NCBI RefSeq assembly: GCF_043951915.1
Contig: NZ_JBINJD010000005.1
Span: 1 to 64,000 of the forward strand
Source: Alienimonas sp043951915
GTDB taxonomy: Bacteria; Planctomycetota; Planctomycetia; Planctomycetales; Planctomycetaceae
DNA: 64,000 nt
Direction: 5' to 3'
Position 1 is the first letter of the stretch; each line of letters opens with the position of its first letter. The notes below the pieces were generated by a model. It saw only the letters and a list, made by a program, of their open reading frames with translations, searched no databases and was not told the origin of the DNA. This document shows, one piece after another, positions 46,057-55,552 of this stretch. Both the position numbers and the translations under genes were made by a program.

Positions 46057-46929
46057 ATGTCGCACTCCCCCCGCCCCGACGCCCCGCCCGCGGTGCAACT
46101 GGAGGGCGTCACGCTGCACCGCGGCGGCACGCGGATCCTCGACGGCGTCAGCGGCCGGATCGAAGCCGGCGAGACGGTCGCCCTGCTGGGGGCCAACGGC
46201 TGCGGGAAGACGACCCTCAGTCGGGTGACGCTCGGCCAGATGTGGCCCTCGGAGGGCGTCGTGCACGTGCTGGGGGAACGCCTCGGCCGGACGGAGCTGC
46301 GCAAACTGCGGCGGCGCATCGGCGTGGTCAACGGCGCCACGGACCTCGGCCCCGGGGAGTTGCGGCGGCCGGGCTCGATCGTCGACGCCCGGTTGGACGC
46401 CGTCGCGGCCGTCTGCACCGGCTTCTTCGCCACCGTCAGCCAGTTCGAAAAACCCACCGACGATCAGCGGGAGACCGCCGCGGAGCTGCTGCGGGTCGTC
46501 GGCCTCGGGCATCGGCTCTCCCACCCGCTGATGACGCTTTCCACCGGGGAGCAGCGGCGGGCGGTGCTGGCCCGGGCGCTGGTGACGCGGCCGGAACTGG
46601 TGATCCTCGACGAGCCCACCGCCGGGCTGGACCTGCCCGGTCGGGAGCAGTTGCTCGCCGCCCTGGCCGACCTGCGGGCCGCCCGGCCGCGACCGACGAT
46701 CCTGCTCATCACCCATCACGTGGAGGAGATCCCCGGCGACGCCGACCGCGTGTGGCTGATGCGGGCCGGCCGGATCGTGGAGGACGGCGCCCCGGCCGAG
46801 ACGCTGACGAACGACGCCCTCTCCGCCGCGTTCGGCTGCGACGTGCGGGTGAGCCACGAGCACGGCCGCTACTGGGTGCAGGTCGCCGCGAACCCGTGGG
46901 GCGACCCCGGCCGGTCCTTGGGGGATTGA
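46057..46929 (+). CDS. Stand-alone ABC transporter ATPase
   Basis: The 290-residue protein has Walker A GANGCGKTT, signature LSTGEQRR, Walker B LVILDEPT and the H-loop LITHHVEE. No permease or binding-protein gene is adjacent, so its partner lies elsewhere or it has a non-transport role. The fold resembles ModF/YlmA-type ATPases that bind one ATPase with no membrane gene nearby. The start ATG at 46057 is supported by the domain starting ~15 residues later. Confidence 0.85.
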   Translation: MSHSPRPDAPPAVQLEGVTLHRGGTRILDGVSGRIEAGETVALLGANGCGKTTLSRVTLGQMWPSEGVVHVLGERLGRTELRKLRRRIGVVNGATDLGPGELRRPGSIVDARLDAVAAVCTGFFATVSQFEKPTDDQRETAAELLRVVGLGHRLSHPLMTLSTGEQRRAVLARALVTRPELVILDEPTAGLDLPGREQLLAALADLRAARPRPTILLITHHVEEIPGDADRVWLMRAGRIVEDGAPAETLTNDALSAAFGCDVRVSHEHGRYWVQVAANPWGDPGRSLGD

Positions 46930-47068
46930 GCTTCCAGGCAAGCGCCCCCGGGTATGCTGCCGTCCCCCCGTTTTGGCCAGCGCTCGGTCCGCCGGACGGC
47001 CTTCCCGTCGTCTTTTCGTCTGCGCGAGCGTCCAATGCCCGCCGACGGGAATTGCGCCGCGCCCGGTC

Positions 47069-47284
47069 TCACTCGGCGGGGCGGGCGTCGGCGGGAGCGT
47101 GGCGGTCGCATTTCGGGCAGTCGAGCCGATGCCCCCGCATCCCGCGGCGCCCCCGCGGGGTCGTCACCCACTCCCGCACCGTCCAGGGCGGGTCGTGCCG
47201 CACGTGCTGGTTGTGGCCGCAGGCCAGCTGCGCGACCCAATGCCCCTCCTCGTCCTGATGGTAGCCGGCGATCGGTTGCTTCAT
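47069..47284 (-). CDS. DUF3565 small metal-binding-like protein
   Basis: The 71-residue protein matches DUF3565 end to end: MKQPIAGYHQDEEGHWVAQL, then CGHNQHVRHDPPW, and C-terminal LDCPKCDR. The conserved His/Cys set (CGH, HxRH, CPKC) suggests zinc binding. Function is unknown. The ATG at 47284 is preceded by aggagcag, a good ribosome binding site, and fits the family start exactly. It is divergent from the monoheme protein gene, with 148 bases between starts. Confidence 0.85.
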   Translation of the reverse strand: MKQPIAGYHQDEEGHWVAQLACGHNQHVRHDPPWTVREWVTTPRGRRGMRGHRLDCPKCDRHAPADARPAE

Positions 47285-47432
47285 AACTGCTCCTGGGAAA
47301 ACAAAGTCCGCCGCCTGCCAATCGGCCGCCGCCAATACTACACCTGGACATGCAGGTTTGGGGAGCCTATCCTGGACGGAGCGTCCGAGACCCGCGTCTC
47401 GCCTTCCCGCCCGTCGTGCATTGAGCAGTCTC

Positions 47433-48746
47433 ATGGTTCGTCGAAACCGGATGTCGCCGACGTACTGCTTGACGTATTGCATGACGACGTTGGCGCTTGC
47501 CTTCGCGTCGTCGCCCTGCACGGCTCAACGCGACGGCTTCAGCGGTCCGCCTATTAACTACGAGACCGCCCCGGTCGACGACCCGGTGGCCCGGCTGGCC
47601 CGCCGACTGGAGGCCGGCGAAGTCGAATTGGCGTTCGACGAGGAGCACGGCTACCTCAAGTCCCTGCTCGGGGCGCTGGACGTGCCGGAGAGTTCCCAGA
47701 CGCTGGTGTTCTCGAAAACCAGCATGCAGCGGAGCCGGATCTCCTCGCGGACGCCCCGCGCCCTCTATTTCAACGACGACGTGTATGTCGGGTTCTGCCA
47801 GGGCGGGGGCGTGCTCGAACTGGCGGCCACCGACGCGGAACAGGGCGCGCAGTTTTATACGTTGGAGCAATCCAAAGAGGAGCCGCCGCGGCTGATTCGG
47901 GACCGCGGCAACTGCCTGACCTGTCACGCCTCCACCCGCACGCAGGACGTACCCGGATACCTCGTGCGCAGCGTGTTCGCCCAGGCGAGCGGTCAGCCGG
48001 AGTTCGGCAGCGGTACTTTCACGACCGACCACGCCAGCCCGTTCGAGGAGCGCTGGGGCGGCTGGTACGTCACCGGCACGCACGGCGCCATGCGGCACAT
48101 GGGCAACGCCGTCTATCACCGCCGGAAGGGCGATTTAGACCGCGAAGCCGGCGCCAACGTGACGTCGCTGGAGACCCGCGTCTCGACCGAGCCGTACCTC
48201 ACCGAACACAGCGATCTCGTGGCCCTGATGGTGCTGGAGCATCAAACCCAGATGCACAACGCCCTCGCCTGGGCCAATTACGAAACGCGGCGGGCGATTC
48301 ACCAGTCGCAGGTGATGAACGAGGCGCTGGACCGTCCGGCCGATTACCTCAGTCCCACCAGCACGCGCCGCATCGACGCCGCGGCCGATCGCGTGCTGGA
48401 ATACCTGCTGTTCCGCGACGAGTTTCCGCTGACCTCCCCCGTCGCCGGCACGAGCGGCTTCGCCGAGGAGTTCGCGGCCCGGGGCGTCCGCGACGCGGCG
48501 GGCCGCTCGCTGCGGGACTTCGATCTCCAGACGCGGCTGTTCCGCCACCCGTGCAGTTACCTGATTTATTCGAAAGCCTTCGACGGGCTGCCCGACGAGG
48601 TACGACGCCGGGTCCTCATGAAGCTCAAGGCGATCCTGCGGGGCGGGACCGCGGCGGAGGAGTACCCGCGGCTGACGCCCGCCGACCGCCGGGCGCTGCG
48701 GGAGATTCTCACCGAAACCAAACCGGAATTCGCAGCGCTCGAATAA
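47433..48746 (+). CDS. Exported monoheme (CxxCH) protein of unknown function
   Basis: The 437-residue protein has a signal sequence (~8-30; the last residues, SSPCTAQ, could be a lipobox-like site) and one heme motif CLTCH at 161-165, followed by helical segments with HQTQMHNALAWANYETRRA. It is larger than simple cytochromes c and not a PVC-type fusion. I do not recognise the family. A periplasmic electron-transfer or sensor role is inferred. The ATG at 47433 gives the signal; another 25 residues are possible upstream but non-homologous. Confidence 0.65.
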   Translation: MVRRNRMSPTYCLTYCMTTLALAFASSPCTAQRDGFSGPPINYETAPVDDPVARLARRLEAGEVELAFDEEHGYLKSLLGALDVPESSQTLVFSKTSMQRSRISSRTPRALYFNDDVYVGFCQGGGVLELAATDAEQGAQFYTLEQSKEEPPRLIRDRGNCLTCHASTRTQDVPGYLVRSVFAQASGQPEFGSGTFTTDHASPFEERWGGWYVTGTHGAMRHMGNAVYHRRKGDLDREAGANVTSLETRVSTEPYLTEHSDLVALMVLEHQTQMHNALAWANYETRRAIHQSQVMNEALDRPADYLSPTSTRRIDAAADRVLEYLLFRDEFPLTSPVAGTSGFAEEFAARGVRDAAGRSLRDFDLQTRLFRHPCSYLIYSKAFDGLPDEVRRRVLMKLKAILRGGTAAEEYPRLTPADRRALREILTETKPEFAALE

Positions 48747-48767
48747 CGGCGGCCGGCGCCGAGCCGG

Positions 48768-49658
48768 TTACGGCAGGGGCTTGCCGCCGGTGACGCCGAT
48801 GCGTTCGCCGACGATGTAGCTGCTGTCCGGCGTGGCGAGGAACACGTACGTCGGGGCCAGCTCCGCCGGCTGGGCGGGGCGGCCGATCGGCGTGTCGCCG
48901 CCGAATTCGGCCACGTGCTCGCCCGGGAACGAATACGGGATCAACGGCGTCCACACCGGCCCCGGGGCGACGGCGTTCACCCGCACCCCCTGCTTGATCG
49001 CCTCCTCGGCGAGGGCCTTGGTGAAGGTCAGGATCGCTCCCTTCGTGGTGCTGTACGGAATCAGCGGCGGGGACGGCTGGTAGGCCTGAATGCTGGTCGT
49101 ATTAATGATCGCCCCGCCCGGCGGGAGGCGCTCCAGCGCCTTCTTCGACAGGTGGAACATCGCGAAGACGTTCGTCCGGTAGGTCTTCTCCAACTCCTCC
49201 GCGGACACCTCTCGAATGCTGTTGAAAGTCATCTGATAGGCGGCGTTGTTGACCAGCACGTCCAGCCGGCCGAACTCGCTGATGCAGCGGTCCACCAGCG
49301 CCTCGCAGTGGGCCGGGTCGGCCAGATCGCCCGGGACCGCGACGCAGCGGCGGCCTTCCTCTTTCTCGCAGACCTCGACGGTCTTTTTCGCGTCGGCGTG
49401 CTCGTCGAGGTAAGAGATTAACACGTCGGCGCCCTCGCGGACGAACGCCAGCGCCACGGCCCGACCGATGCCGCTGTCCCCGCCGGTGATCAGCGCGACC
49501 TTCCCCTTCATTCGGCCGTGGCCTTGATAGGAGGTCTCGCCGTAGTCCGGCTCCGGCTCCATCTTGCGTTCGCTGCCGACGGGCTGTTGCTCCTGGGCCG
49601 GGAACGGCGGTTTGGGCCCCATCTCACGGGGGTCGGTCGCGATCGGCTGGCGGGACAT
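48768..49658 (-). CDS. SDR-family oxidoreductase (YghA/GSP39-like)
   Basis: The 296-residue protein has a ~50-residue N-terminal segment ending in YGETSYQGHGRMKGK, then the NAD(P) motif TGGDSGIGRAVA, NNAA, catalytic Ser in INTTSIQAY, and YSTTKGA (Y-x3-K). Layout matches E. coli YghA and Bacillus general stress protein 39, which act on aldehydes or ketones under stress. A conserved C-terminal GGKPLP ends the domain. The ATG at 49658 is used; the frame continues upstream but leaves the family. Confidence 0.88.
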   Translation of the reverse strand: MSRQPIATDPREMGPKPPFPAQEQQPVGSERKMEPEPDYGETSYQGHGRMKGKVALITGGDSGIGRAVALAFVREGADVLISYLDEHADAKKTVEVCEKEEGRRCVAVPGDLADPAHCEALVDRCISEFGRLDVLVNNAAYQMTFNSIREVSAEELEKTYRTNVFAMFHLSKKALERLPPGGAIINTTSIQAYQPSPPLIPYSTTKGAILTFTKALAEEAIKQGVRVNAVAPGPVWTPLIPYSFPGEHVAEFGGDTPIGRPAQPAELAPTYVFLATPDSSYIVGERIGVTGGKPLP

Positions 49659-49914
49659 CGGACGCTTTCGGAGGGGGCGAGATCGGACGAGAGCGACCGC
49701 CCACCGTAGCCGTCGGCCGCGTCGCCCTCCCCGGACGATGACGCGCGCCACGGTGGGGTCGGCACCGACGGGGGCTCCCGCGGCGGGCGGGGGGGACGAA
49801 ACCGACGGGACCGCACCGAACCGACGGCGGGGCGGCCGCCCCGTCCCCGGCCGACGCGGCCGCCCGTAACGTGCTTCCCCTCCCCTCCCTGTCCTCCTGT
49901 TTGGAGCCTCCGCG

Positions 49915-50361
49915 ATGCGTTTTATCCCCACTCGCCTGCACGCGATTGCCGACTACGGCACCGCCGTCCTGCTATTCGCCCTGCCCTGGTTGCTGGGTCT
50001 CGCCGCCGCCGAACGCGGCGAGGGCTACAGCGCCTTGGTCGCGGTTTGCGTGGCCGCCGGCGCCGGCGTGGCCCTGCTGAGTTTGGTGACGAACTACGAG
50101 GGGGGCCTGCTCCCGGCGGTGCCGATGCCGGCCCACCTGACCGCCGACGCCGCCCTGGGCGCGGTCCTGATCGCCGCCCCGTGGCTGTTCGGTTTCGCGG
50201 AGACCTTCGGCGACTGGACGTGGGCGGTCTTTGTAGCGATCGGTCTGATGGAGATCGGCGCCGCCCTGTTCACGCACACCCGCAGCCCCGCCGCGGTCCC
50301 CGCCGACCCCCGTCCCGGCACCGGCTCCCACATGAAAGCGCAACGCCCCGCCGGCGTGTGA
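49915..50361 (+). CDS. SPW-repeat-type small membrane protein
   Basis: The 148-residue protein has about four membrane helices in two related halves: HAIADYGTAVLLFALPWLLGL (9-29) and HLTADAALGAVLIAAPWLFGF (~75-95). The repeated APWLFG/LPWLLG motif is the SPW signature. Function is unknown; it is an inner-membrane protein. The ATG at 49915 starts just before the first half. It is divergent from the SDR gene. Confidence 0.78.
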   Translation: MRFIPTRLHAIADYGTAVLLFALPWLLGLAAAERGEGYSALVAVCVAAGAGVALLSLVTNYEGGLLPAVPMPAHLTADAALGAVLIAAPWLFGFAETFGDWTWAVFVAIGLMEIGAALFTHTRSPAAVPADPRPGTGSHMKAQRPAGV

Positions 50362-50422
50362 GCCGAACGAACTGATTTCAACGTTCCACGACCCCGCCGC
50401 GTGCGGAGCGAGGAGAACCCCG

Positions 50423-50454
50423 ACGACGCCCGGCCGCTCGCGGCCGGGCGTCGT
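50423..50454. terminator. Bidirectional hairpin between convergent genes
   Basis: A perfect 14-bp stem (acgacgcccggccg and its inverse) with 4-base loop ctcg lies between the SPW gene stop (50361) and the alkaline phosphatase stop (50467). No strong U tract is present on either strand, so it may act as a Rho-assisted or protective hairpin. Confidence 0.65.
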
Positions 50455-50466
50455 GCGTTGGGCCCG

Positions 50467-52167
50467 CTACTCAGCCGCGGCGGCTTCGGCGGCGCCGGAC
50501 TGCGGCGCGAGCAGCTCGGGGCGGTCGAGAACGAGGTAGTGCCCATGATCGGCGGTCACGATCATCAGGCTTTCCTCCCAGTTGCTGTTCCGCTCGACCC
50601 AGTCGGTGACGACCTTCACCGCCTCGTCGCCGCTGTTTACGGCGCCGATCGCGTTATCCAGGTTGTTGTCGTGGTTTGCCCAGTCGACGTCGCCGGCTTC
50701 GACGAGCAGCCAGAAGCCGTCCGGGTCGGTTTCGAGAACCGTCAGGGCGGCCCGCGTCATGTCGGCGAGGGTGGGGTTTTCGGCCAGATCGGCGGGGGAA
50801 TATTTTTCGGCCGTTTTGGAGCGGCCGACGGTGGGGTCGTAGCCGCCGTCGGCGGTGCGGAACGGCAGATGGCCCTTGCCCGCCTTCGTGCCGTAGAAGC
50901 CGAACAGCCGCTTCCCCCCGGCCGCCGCCTCCGCGGCGGCCTCCGCCAGCCGTTCGGGACCGTTCACGCCGGGCGTGCGATGGGCGACGACGTAGCGGCC
51001 GCCGTGGGCGACGTCGACCGCCCGCAGGTCCTCCGCGGCGAGGTACGAGTTGCCGGGGACGTAGTTTTCCCCCTGGCCGGAGTCCTTCTCCCGATCGGCG
51101 CCGTAGCCCCCGCCGACGAGGACGTCGAGCCCCGGCAGCGGGCGGTCGGGGTGACTGATCGACGGCCGCCCCAGCAGGTCGCGGGTCAGGTCCTGGTAGT
51201 CGTTGCGGTGCACGTTGTGGGCGTACGCCGCCGCCGGGGTGGCGTGGCTGATCGGCACGCTGGAGACCGCCCCGACGGCGAGGCCCTCCTCCTGCGCCTG
51301 GTGGGCGATCGTGCGGACGCGGCGGCCCTCCGGGTCGACGTTGATCGCGTTGTTATACGTTTTGATGCCGGCCGTCATGCTGACCGCGGAGGCGGCGGAG
51401 TCCGTGTAGGCGTGCCGGTTCGCGGAGAACTTCGGCCCGGCGACGAGGTATTCGAGGTCCTCCCCCGGCGTCCAGGGGGCGGCGCCGGCCCGGGCCGGGT
51501 CGTACCCGCCCGGTAGAACCCCGCCGGGGTTCAGCACCCGCTGGGCGTCCACGTCGACGTCGGTTCCGTCGTTGTGGGGGCTGGTGACCATGAACCCGAA
51601 CTGGCTCGTGCCGTTCGCGTCGTAGTCCTGAAAGTGGGCGCCGGTCCCGCGGCCGGAGGCGTAGGGGACCCGCCCGGTGTTATAAATCGCCGCCGCCCGG
51701 GTCGTCTGCCAGTCCATGCCGTCGAAGACGACCAGAAACACGTGCTTCTTGCCGGCGTCCAGCGCCGCCCGTTGCAGGTCGTAGACGTTCGTCTGGTCCA
51801 GATACTCGGCCTGCGGGTTGAAGGTGTTCGCCGGCGGGCGGCCGTACAGGGTGATTAATTTCCTGCCGTCGCGGTAGACGCTGTTGGCGCCGACGTAGTC
51901 GTTCAGGTCCACCCCCTCCCCGGCGCCGGCGGTGCCGTAGGTGTAGACGGGGATGAGCCGGTTCGTGTGCGTCCCCCACAGCGTGTAGGTCTCCGGCTTC
52001 CACCCCCAGTGGGCCGCCTCGGAGACTCCCTCCTCGATCGCCCGCTCCTGGAGTTCGCGGAGAACGTCCCCGGTCCGCTCCCCGTCCGCGCCCGCCGCCG
52101 CCGGGGCGAGGGTCCCGCCGGCCAGCAGGAGGATCGAGAGCAGCGGGGTCGGGCGTCGGTTCGGCAT
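50467..52167 (-). CDS. Secreted alkaline phosphatase
   Basis: The 566-residue protein has a signal peptide (about 8-26), the metal site VFDGMDWQT, the nucleophile segment TDSAASAVSMTAG (Ser phosphorylated), GDVDWANHDN, and the TADHGHY metal ligand block near the C-terminus. These are the alkaline phosphatase superfamily metal and Ser sites, so periplasmic phosphomonoester hydrolysis is likely, probably under phosphate starvation. The ATG at 52167 is the first Met before the signal. A ~445-base upstream gap with no recognised genes may hold regulatory sequence. Confidence 0.88.
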   Translation of the reverse strand: MPNRRPTPLLSILLLAGGTLAPAAAGADGERTGDVLRELQERAIEEGVSEAAHWGWKPETYTLWGTHTNRLIPVYTYGTAGAGEGVDLNDYVGANSVYRDGRKLITLYGRPPANTFNPQAEYLDQTNVYDLQRAALDAGKKHVFLVVFDGMDWQTTRAAAIYNTGRVPYASGRGTGAHFQDYDANGTSQFGFMVTSPHNDGTDVDVDAQRVLNPGGVLPGGYDPARAGAAPWTPGEDLEYLVAGPKFSANRHAYTDSAASAVSMTAGIKTYNNAINVDPEGRRVRTIAHQAQEEGLAVGAVSSVPISHATPAAAYAHNVHRNDYQDLTRDLLGRPSISHPDRPLPGLDVLVGGGYGADREKDSGQGENYVPGNSYLAAEDLRAVDVAHGGRYVVAHRTPGVNGPERLAEAAAEAAAGGKRLFGFYGTKAGKGHLPFRTADGGYDPTVGRSKTAEKYSPADLAENPTLADMTRAALTVLETDPDGFWLLVEAGDVDWANHDNNLDNAIGAVNSGDEAVKVVTDWVERNSNWEESLMIVTADHGHYLVLDRPELLAPQSGAAEAAAAE

Positions 52168-52612
52168 GGGCGTCTGCAAGTCTTTGAGCACCGGGGGAAG
52201 GAGCGGGGACTCGCGGGCGGCGCCGCGATCGTCCCGGCCGGATCGCCGCGGACGCACGCAGGATCGGGCGCCGCGGAGGCCGGAGCAACCGGCCCCACAG
52301 TCTCGACTGGGCGGAGCCCCGCGGGGAGCCCGCCGTGTGAAATCCCAGCGAACAGCGGACGCCGGTCCCCCGCCCCGACGGCGGCGGTCCTGCGGTTCGC
52401 GGACGCGGCTCAAACCGTCGCCCTGCTTTGGTGCGGCGCGGCCGGGTCGACGGTCTTCGCGTCGGCCCTGAACGCGCGGGAGCCGACGGCCTGACAGGCC
52501 GCCGGCCCGCCGGCGAATTGGGCGACGGAGGTCCCGGAACCACGGATGCTGCACGCCCTCCCGAGATCTTTATACCTGCCCCGCCGCCCGTCTCCCGGGG
52601 TTGCGAGCGGCG
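52168..52612. other. Intergenic gap upstream of the phosphatase gene
   Basis: About 445 bases hold no recognisable gene or repeat. Parts read open in several frames only because of high GC. A PhoB-type box was looked for by eye (direct repeats of ctgtca-like sequence) and not found. Confidence 0.5.
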
Positions 52613-53032
52613 CTACGAGCCGAGCGTGTCGAGGTCGAAGTCGAAGTTGTTATCGCCCGCCTCCACGACCACCGGGTCGGGAACGGTGACGGCCGGAGCC
52701 GCCGCCGCCGGCGGCCTATCGGAACCGGGCTCGCCCGGGGCCGGCGGGGGTTCGTTGTAGGGAGTGATGCGCACGGTATGCGGGCCGAGCTGCGCCCCCT
52801 CCGCATCGACGGTGTACCGCAGCGAGTAGCGGCCCTCGGCGTCGGTCGTACCCACCGACGGCCGGCCGGTCTGGGGGCTGAACTCGACCGCTGCGTCGAC
52901 GACCGGGGCGCCGCCGTCGGTCACTGTACCGGCGACTTCGCCCAACTCCGGCCGGTCGGGCGACCCGCCGCAGCCGGACGCCACAACGACCGCGAACGAA
53001 AACACGCCGAGGGGGAACGTCCGTCGAAGCAT
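52613..53032 (-). CDS. Secreted lipoprotein with carboxypeptidase-regulatory-like domain
   Basis: The 139-residue protein has a signal with lipobox VASGC (Cys21) and a beta-sandwich of the carboxypeptidase regulatory type: GEVAGTVTDGGAPVVDAAVEF, then TTDAEGRYSL. The C-terminal part is Pro/Ala-rich. In planctomycetes such small lipoproteins regularly follow DUF1559 genes, as here (103 bases between). Function is unknown, and a surface-complex role with DUF1559 is inferred. Confidence 0.82.
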   Translation of the reverse strand: MLRRTFPLGVFSFAVVVASGCGGSPDRPELGEVAGTVTDGGAPVVDAAVEFSPQTGRPSVGTTDAEGRYSLRYTVDAEGAQLGPHTVRITPYNEPPPAPGEPGSDRPPAAAAPAVTVPDPVVVEAGDNNFDFDLDTLGS

Positions 53033-53135
53033 GGAAAACCTTTAGAAAACGAGAGGGCGGACAAAAGAAGGGAGCCGCGTCGGTCGGACGCGGCCCCGAA
53101 GAACGAGGGCCAACACGCGGCCTGCTCACGGCGGG

Positions 53136-54206
53136 TCAGAAGGCGTCGTCGACGACGACCCCGTCCTCCCGGTTGCAGAGGGCCATCAGCACCTTATTGA
53201 CGTCCAGGGTCTCGGACAGGAACTGCACCGACCCGTCCGCCATCGCCACCATCGCCCCGCCGGAGTGGGCGGACCGGATCCCCAGATGGTGTTCGTAGGG
53301 CCGGGAGTCCGCCCCGGCCGTGGTGCCGCCGATGTGATTGATCGCGAACCGCGGCGACGTGAGGTTTTGCGTCCATCCGCCCCGAGCGTGCAGCCCGCCC
53401 CCGTTGGCCAAGGCGCCGGCGCCGGCGTGGGTGCACGGCCGGAGGTCCTTTTTGTTGCCGGCAGCATCCGTCAGGTAGTCGGAGTGCTCCCCGATGGCGA
53501 TCGTGTTGGTGGTGCCGTCCCGGAACTTCGAGATCGAGACCTTTTTATTCTGAGAGTTCCAGGGGACGATCGCCCCGACGTACATCATATAGCCGTAGCC
53601 GGTGTCGATGGACCCCTGCGGAATGGTCTCGGTGTCGGGAAGATAGTACCCGCCGGTGATCCCGACGTAGTCGGACGCCTGAACCGGCATCGTGTCCGGG
53701 GCGCCGAGGGCTTCGGTCGCCGAGTTATTGTTGGCGACGATCGTTTCGTCCATCGGATTCGACGGGCACCGCAACGCCCCGATCCACAACTTGGAGCGGA
53801 GCTCCCAGTTCCGGTCCGGCTGACCGTCCTGGGTGACGAACGTGGTGTCGACGAACGTCAGTTGCTCGAACGCCGCCGCCTGATCCAGCTGCGGCAGAAT
53901 CTGCGCGATCCAGGAGGCGCCCTTCTGGATCGGGTCGGTATTCTGGCGGACGTTCCCGGGGAACATCTTGGCCGTGCTGTGGTAGTTGTGCAGCGCCAAC
54001 CCGAGCTGCTTCAGGTTGTTCTGACACTGGCTCCGCCGCGCCGCCTCCCGGGCCTGCTGTACGGCCGGCAACAGCAGGGAAACGAGGATCGCAATGATCG
54101 CGATCACGACCAGCAGTTCGATGAGCGTAAACCCGGCACGCCTTCCCTCGGGCCCGCTCGCGGGACGTGAGCAGGAGCGAGTGAGTGCGCGGAGCGGCGG
54201 TTGCAC
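53136..54206 (-). CDS. DUF1559 pilin-like protein
   Basis: The 356-residue protein has a type IV pilin/pseudopilin N-terminus: RRAGFTLIELLVVIAIIAIL, which is cleaved before Phe and N-methylated, then QQAREAARRSQCQNNLKQLGLALHNYH, and the C-terminal H-x9-DG motif (HSGGAMVAMADG). DUF1559 proteins are numerous in planctomycetes and probably assemble into surface filaments. A GTG at 54206 places 21 residues before the pilin motif, usual for the family; ATG starts further upstream add much longer unrelated sequence. Confidence 0.9.
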   Translation of the reverse strand: MQPPLRALTRSCSRPASGPEGRRAGFTLIELLVVIAIIAILVSLLLPAVQQAREAARRSQCQNNLKQLGLALHNYHSTAKMFPGNVRQNTDPIQKGASWIAQILPQLDQAAAFEQLTFVDTTFVTQDGQPDRNWELRSKLWIGALRCPSNPMDETIVANNNSATEALGAPDTMPVQASDYVGITGGYYLPDTETIPQGSIDTGYGYMMYVGAIVPWNSQNKKVSISKFRDGTTNTIAIGEHSDYLTDAAGNKKDLRPCTHAGAGALANGGGLHARGGWTQNLTSPRFAINHIGGTTAGADSRPYEHHLGIRSAHSGGAMVAMADGSVQFLSETLDVNKVLMALCNREDGVVVDDAF

Positions 54207-54754
54207 AGTGAAGAACCTTAATTCGGGACCAGAACCGACGAAGACGACTTCGTCAGAAGAACGAAGCAGACGGGCGAGCGGCGGCCGCGCTGCGAACGAC
54301 GAGCGTCGTCCAGCGCCTCCGACGACGTTATTTTGAGGCAGAGACGGACGACCCGAAGATCGAATCGGGCGGCCGGGGAATAGATTTCTCAATCTTCCGC
54401 AGCGATTCGCTCGCAATAAAAAACGCTTGCCCACCAGGGCCGCACCGGCGCCGGAGCCGCAAGCGCCGGTGGGCGTCGACGCCCGCGTCCGGCGCCGCGC
54501 TCCCCCACGGCGACCGGCGCCGGGGGGCCGATCCGAACGTCACGCGCCGCGTCCGGGCCGTCTTGGTGGAGCGACGGGGAAACCATCCGACGCGGCGGCC
54601 GTCCCCCCAACACGCGCGCCGGCGAGAGGAACGACCGCGCCCTCGTTCAGATCAGCCGCATCCCCGTCCCCCTCGCGGCCCGCGCGGCGCTCTCCGCGAT
54701 CGCGCGGGGGAGGCGTCGGACGCCTCCGGCCTCCGGCGCGACGGCCTCGTCGCC
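54207..54754. other. Intergenic region between dehalogenase and DUF1559 genes
   Basis: About 550 bases with one terminator (54418-54474) and otherwise no supported gene. The part next to 54206 is the likely DUF1559 promoter region; the stretch 54340-54425 is more AT-rich than its surroundings. Confidence 0.55.
54418..54474 (-). terminator. Terminator on the minus strand downstream of the dehalogenase gene
   Basis: Read on the minus strand, GCCCACC and its inverse enclose a GC-rich hairpin, then AAGCG and six T residues. It lies ~280 bases after the dehalogenase stop and just upstream of the DUF1559 gene region, so it probably isolates the two transcripts. Confidence 0.5.
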
Positions 54755-55552
54755 CTATCGCGGCAGGGCGACGAGGGCGCCGGCGGCTTCGAGGAGGTCG
54801 GCCGCCTGCAGCGTCGGCGGCGGGGCGAGCGGGTAACGCTGCTTGCCGGGCCGGGAGAGGAAGCAGGTCCGCATCCCCGCCCAGGCGGCGCCGGCGACGT
54901 CCCAGCCGTGCGCCGCCACCAGCAGGCAATCCTCGACCGACTCGCCCACCTGCCGGGCGGCCCAGCGATACACGTGGGCGTGCGGCTTGAACAGCCCCAC
55001 CGTCTCCACGCTCAGGCGGTCCGACAGATACCGCTGCAGGCCCGAATTCTCCATCTGCGCCTTCACGCCCGCGACGGAGGAATTCGTCAGCGTGACCAGC
55101 CGATAGCCGGCGTCGGCGAGTTGCTTCAGAGCCGGTTCGACGTCCGGGTGCGGCGGCAGCGAGCGAATCGGCGCCAGCGCCCGGGCGGCCTGCTCCTCGG
55201 AGAGATCGACGTCGTGATTCGCCGCCAGCATCCGCAGCGTGGCGGCCCCGATGACGCCGAAGTCCTCGTAGCGGTCCGCCACGGTGGCGACGAGGGAGTA
55301 ATGCAGCAGCGAGGAGAACCACAGCGGAACCAGGTCCGGCCGTCCCCCGAGGGCCTCGCCGACCGAGGCGACCAACGGGTCGAGGTTCAGCAACGTTTCG
55401 TTGACGTCGAGGAAGATCACCTTCGGTCGCCGCGTCAGGCCCGCGGGGGCGGCCGGCGTCTCCGGCGGGCCGCTCCCGGCAAGCGCGGCCGGCGCGGCGG
55501 CCGCGGCGGAGGCGACGAACAGGCGACGGTCGAGGGGGCGGTCGGCAGGCAT
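54755..55552 (-). CDS. Haloacid-dehalogenase type II-like protein with export signal
   Basis: The 265-residue protein has a short signal-like start with twin arginine (LDRRLFVASAAAAAPAALAG), then HAD motif I FLDVNETLLNLD with the nucleophile Asp, motif II LTNSS, and the C-terminal AAHGWDVAGAAWAGMRT typical of type II L-2-haloacid dehalogenases. If folded outside the cytoplasm, it may act on periplasmic halogenated or phosphorylated compounds; this export is unusual for the family. The ATG at 55552 precedes the signal. Confidence 0.8.
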   Translation of the reverse strand: MPADRPLDRRLFVASAAAAAPAALAGSGPPETPAAPAGLTRRPKVIFLDVNETLLNLDPLVASVGEALGGRPDLVPLWFSSLLHYSLVATVADRYEDFGVIGAATLRMLAANHDVDLSEEQAARALAPIRSLPPHPDVEPALKQLADAGYRLVTLTNSSVAGVKAQMENSGLQRYLSDRLSVETVGLFKPHAHVYRWAARQVGESVEDCLLVAAHGWDVAGAAWAGMRTCFLSRPGKQRYPLAPPPTLQAADLLEAAGALVALPR

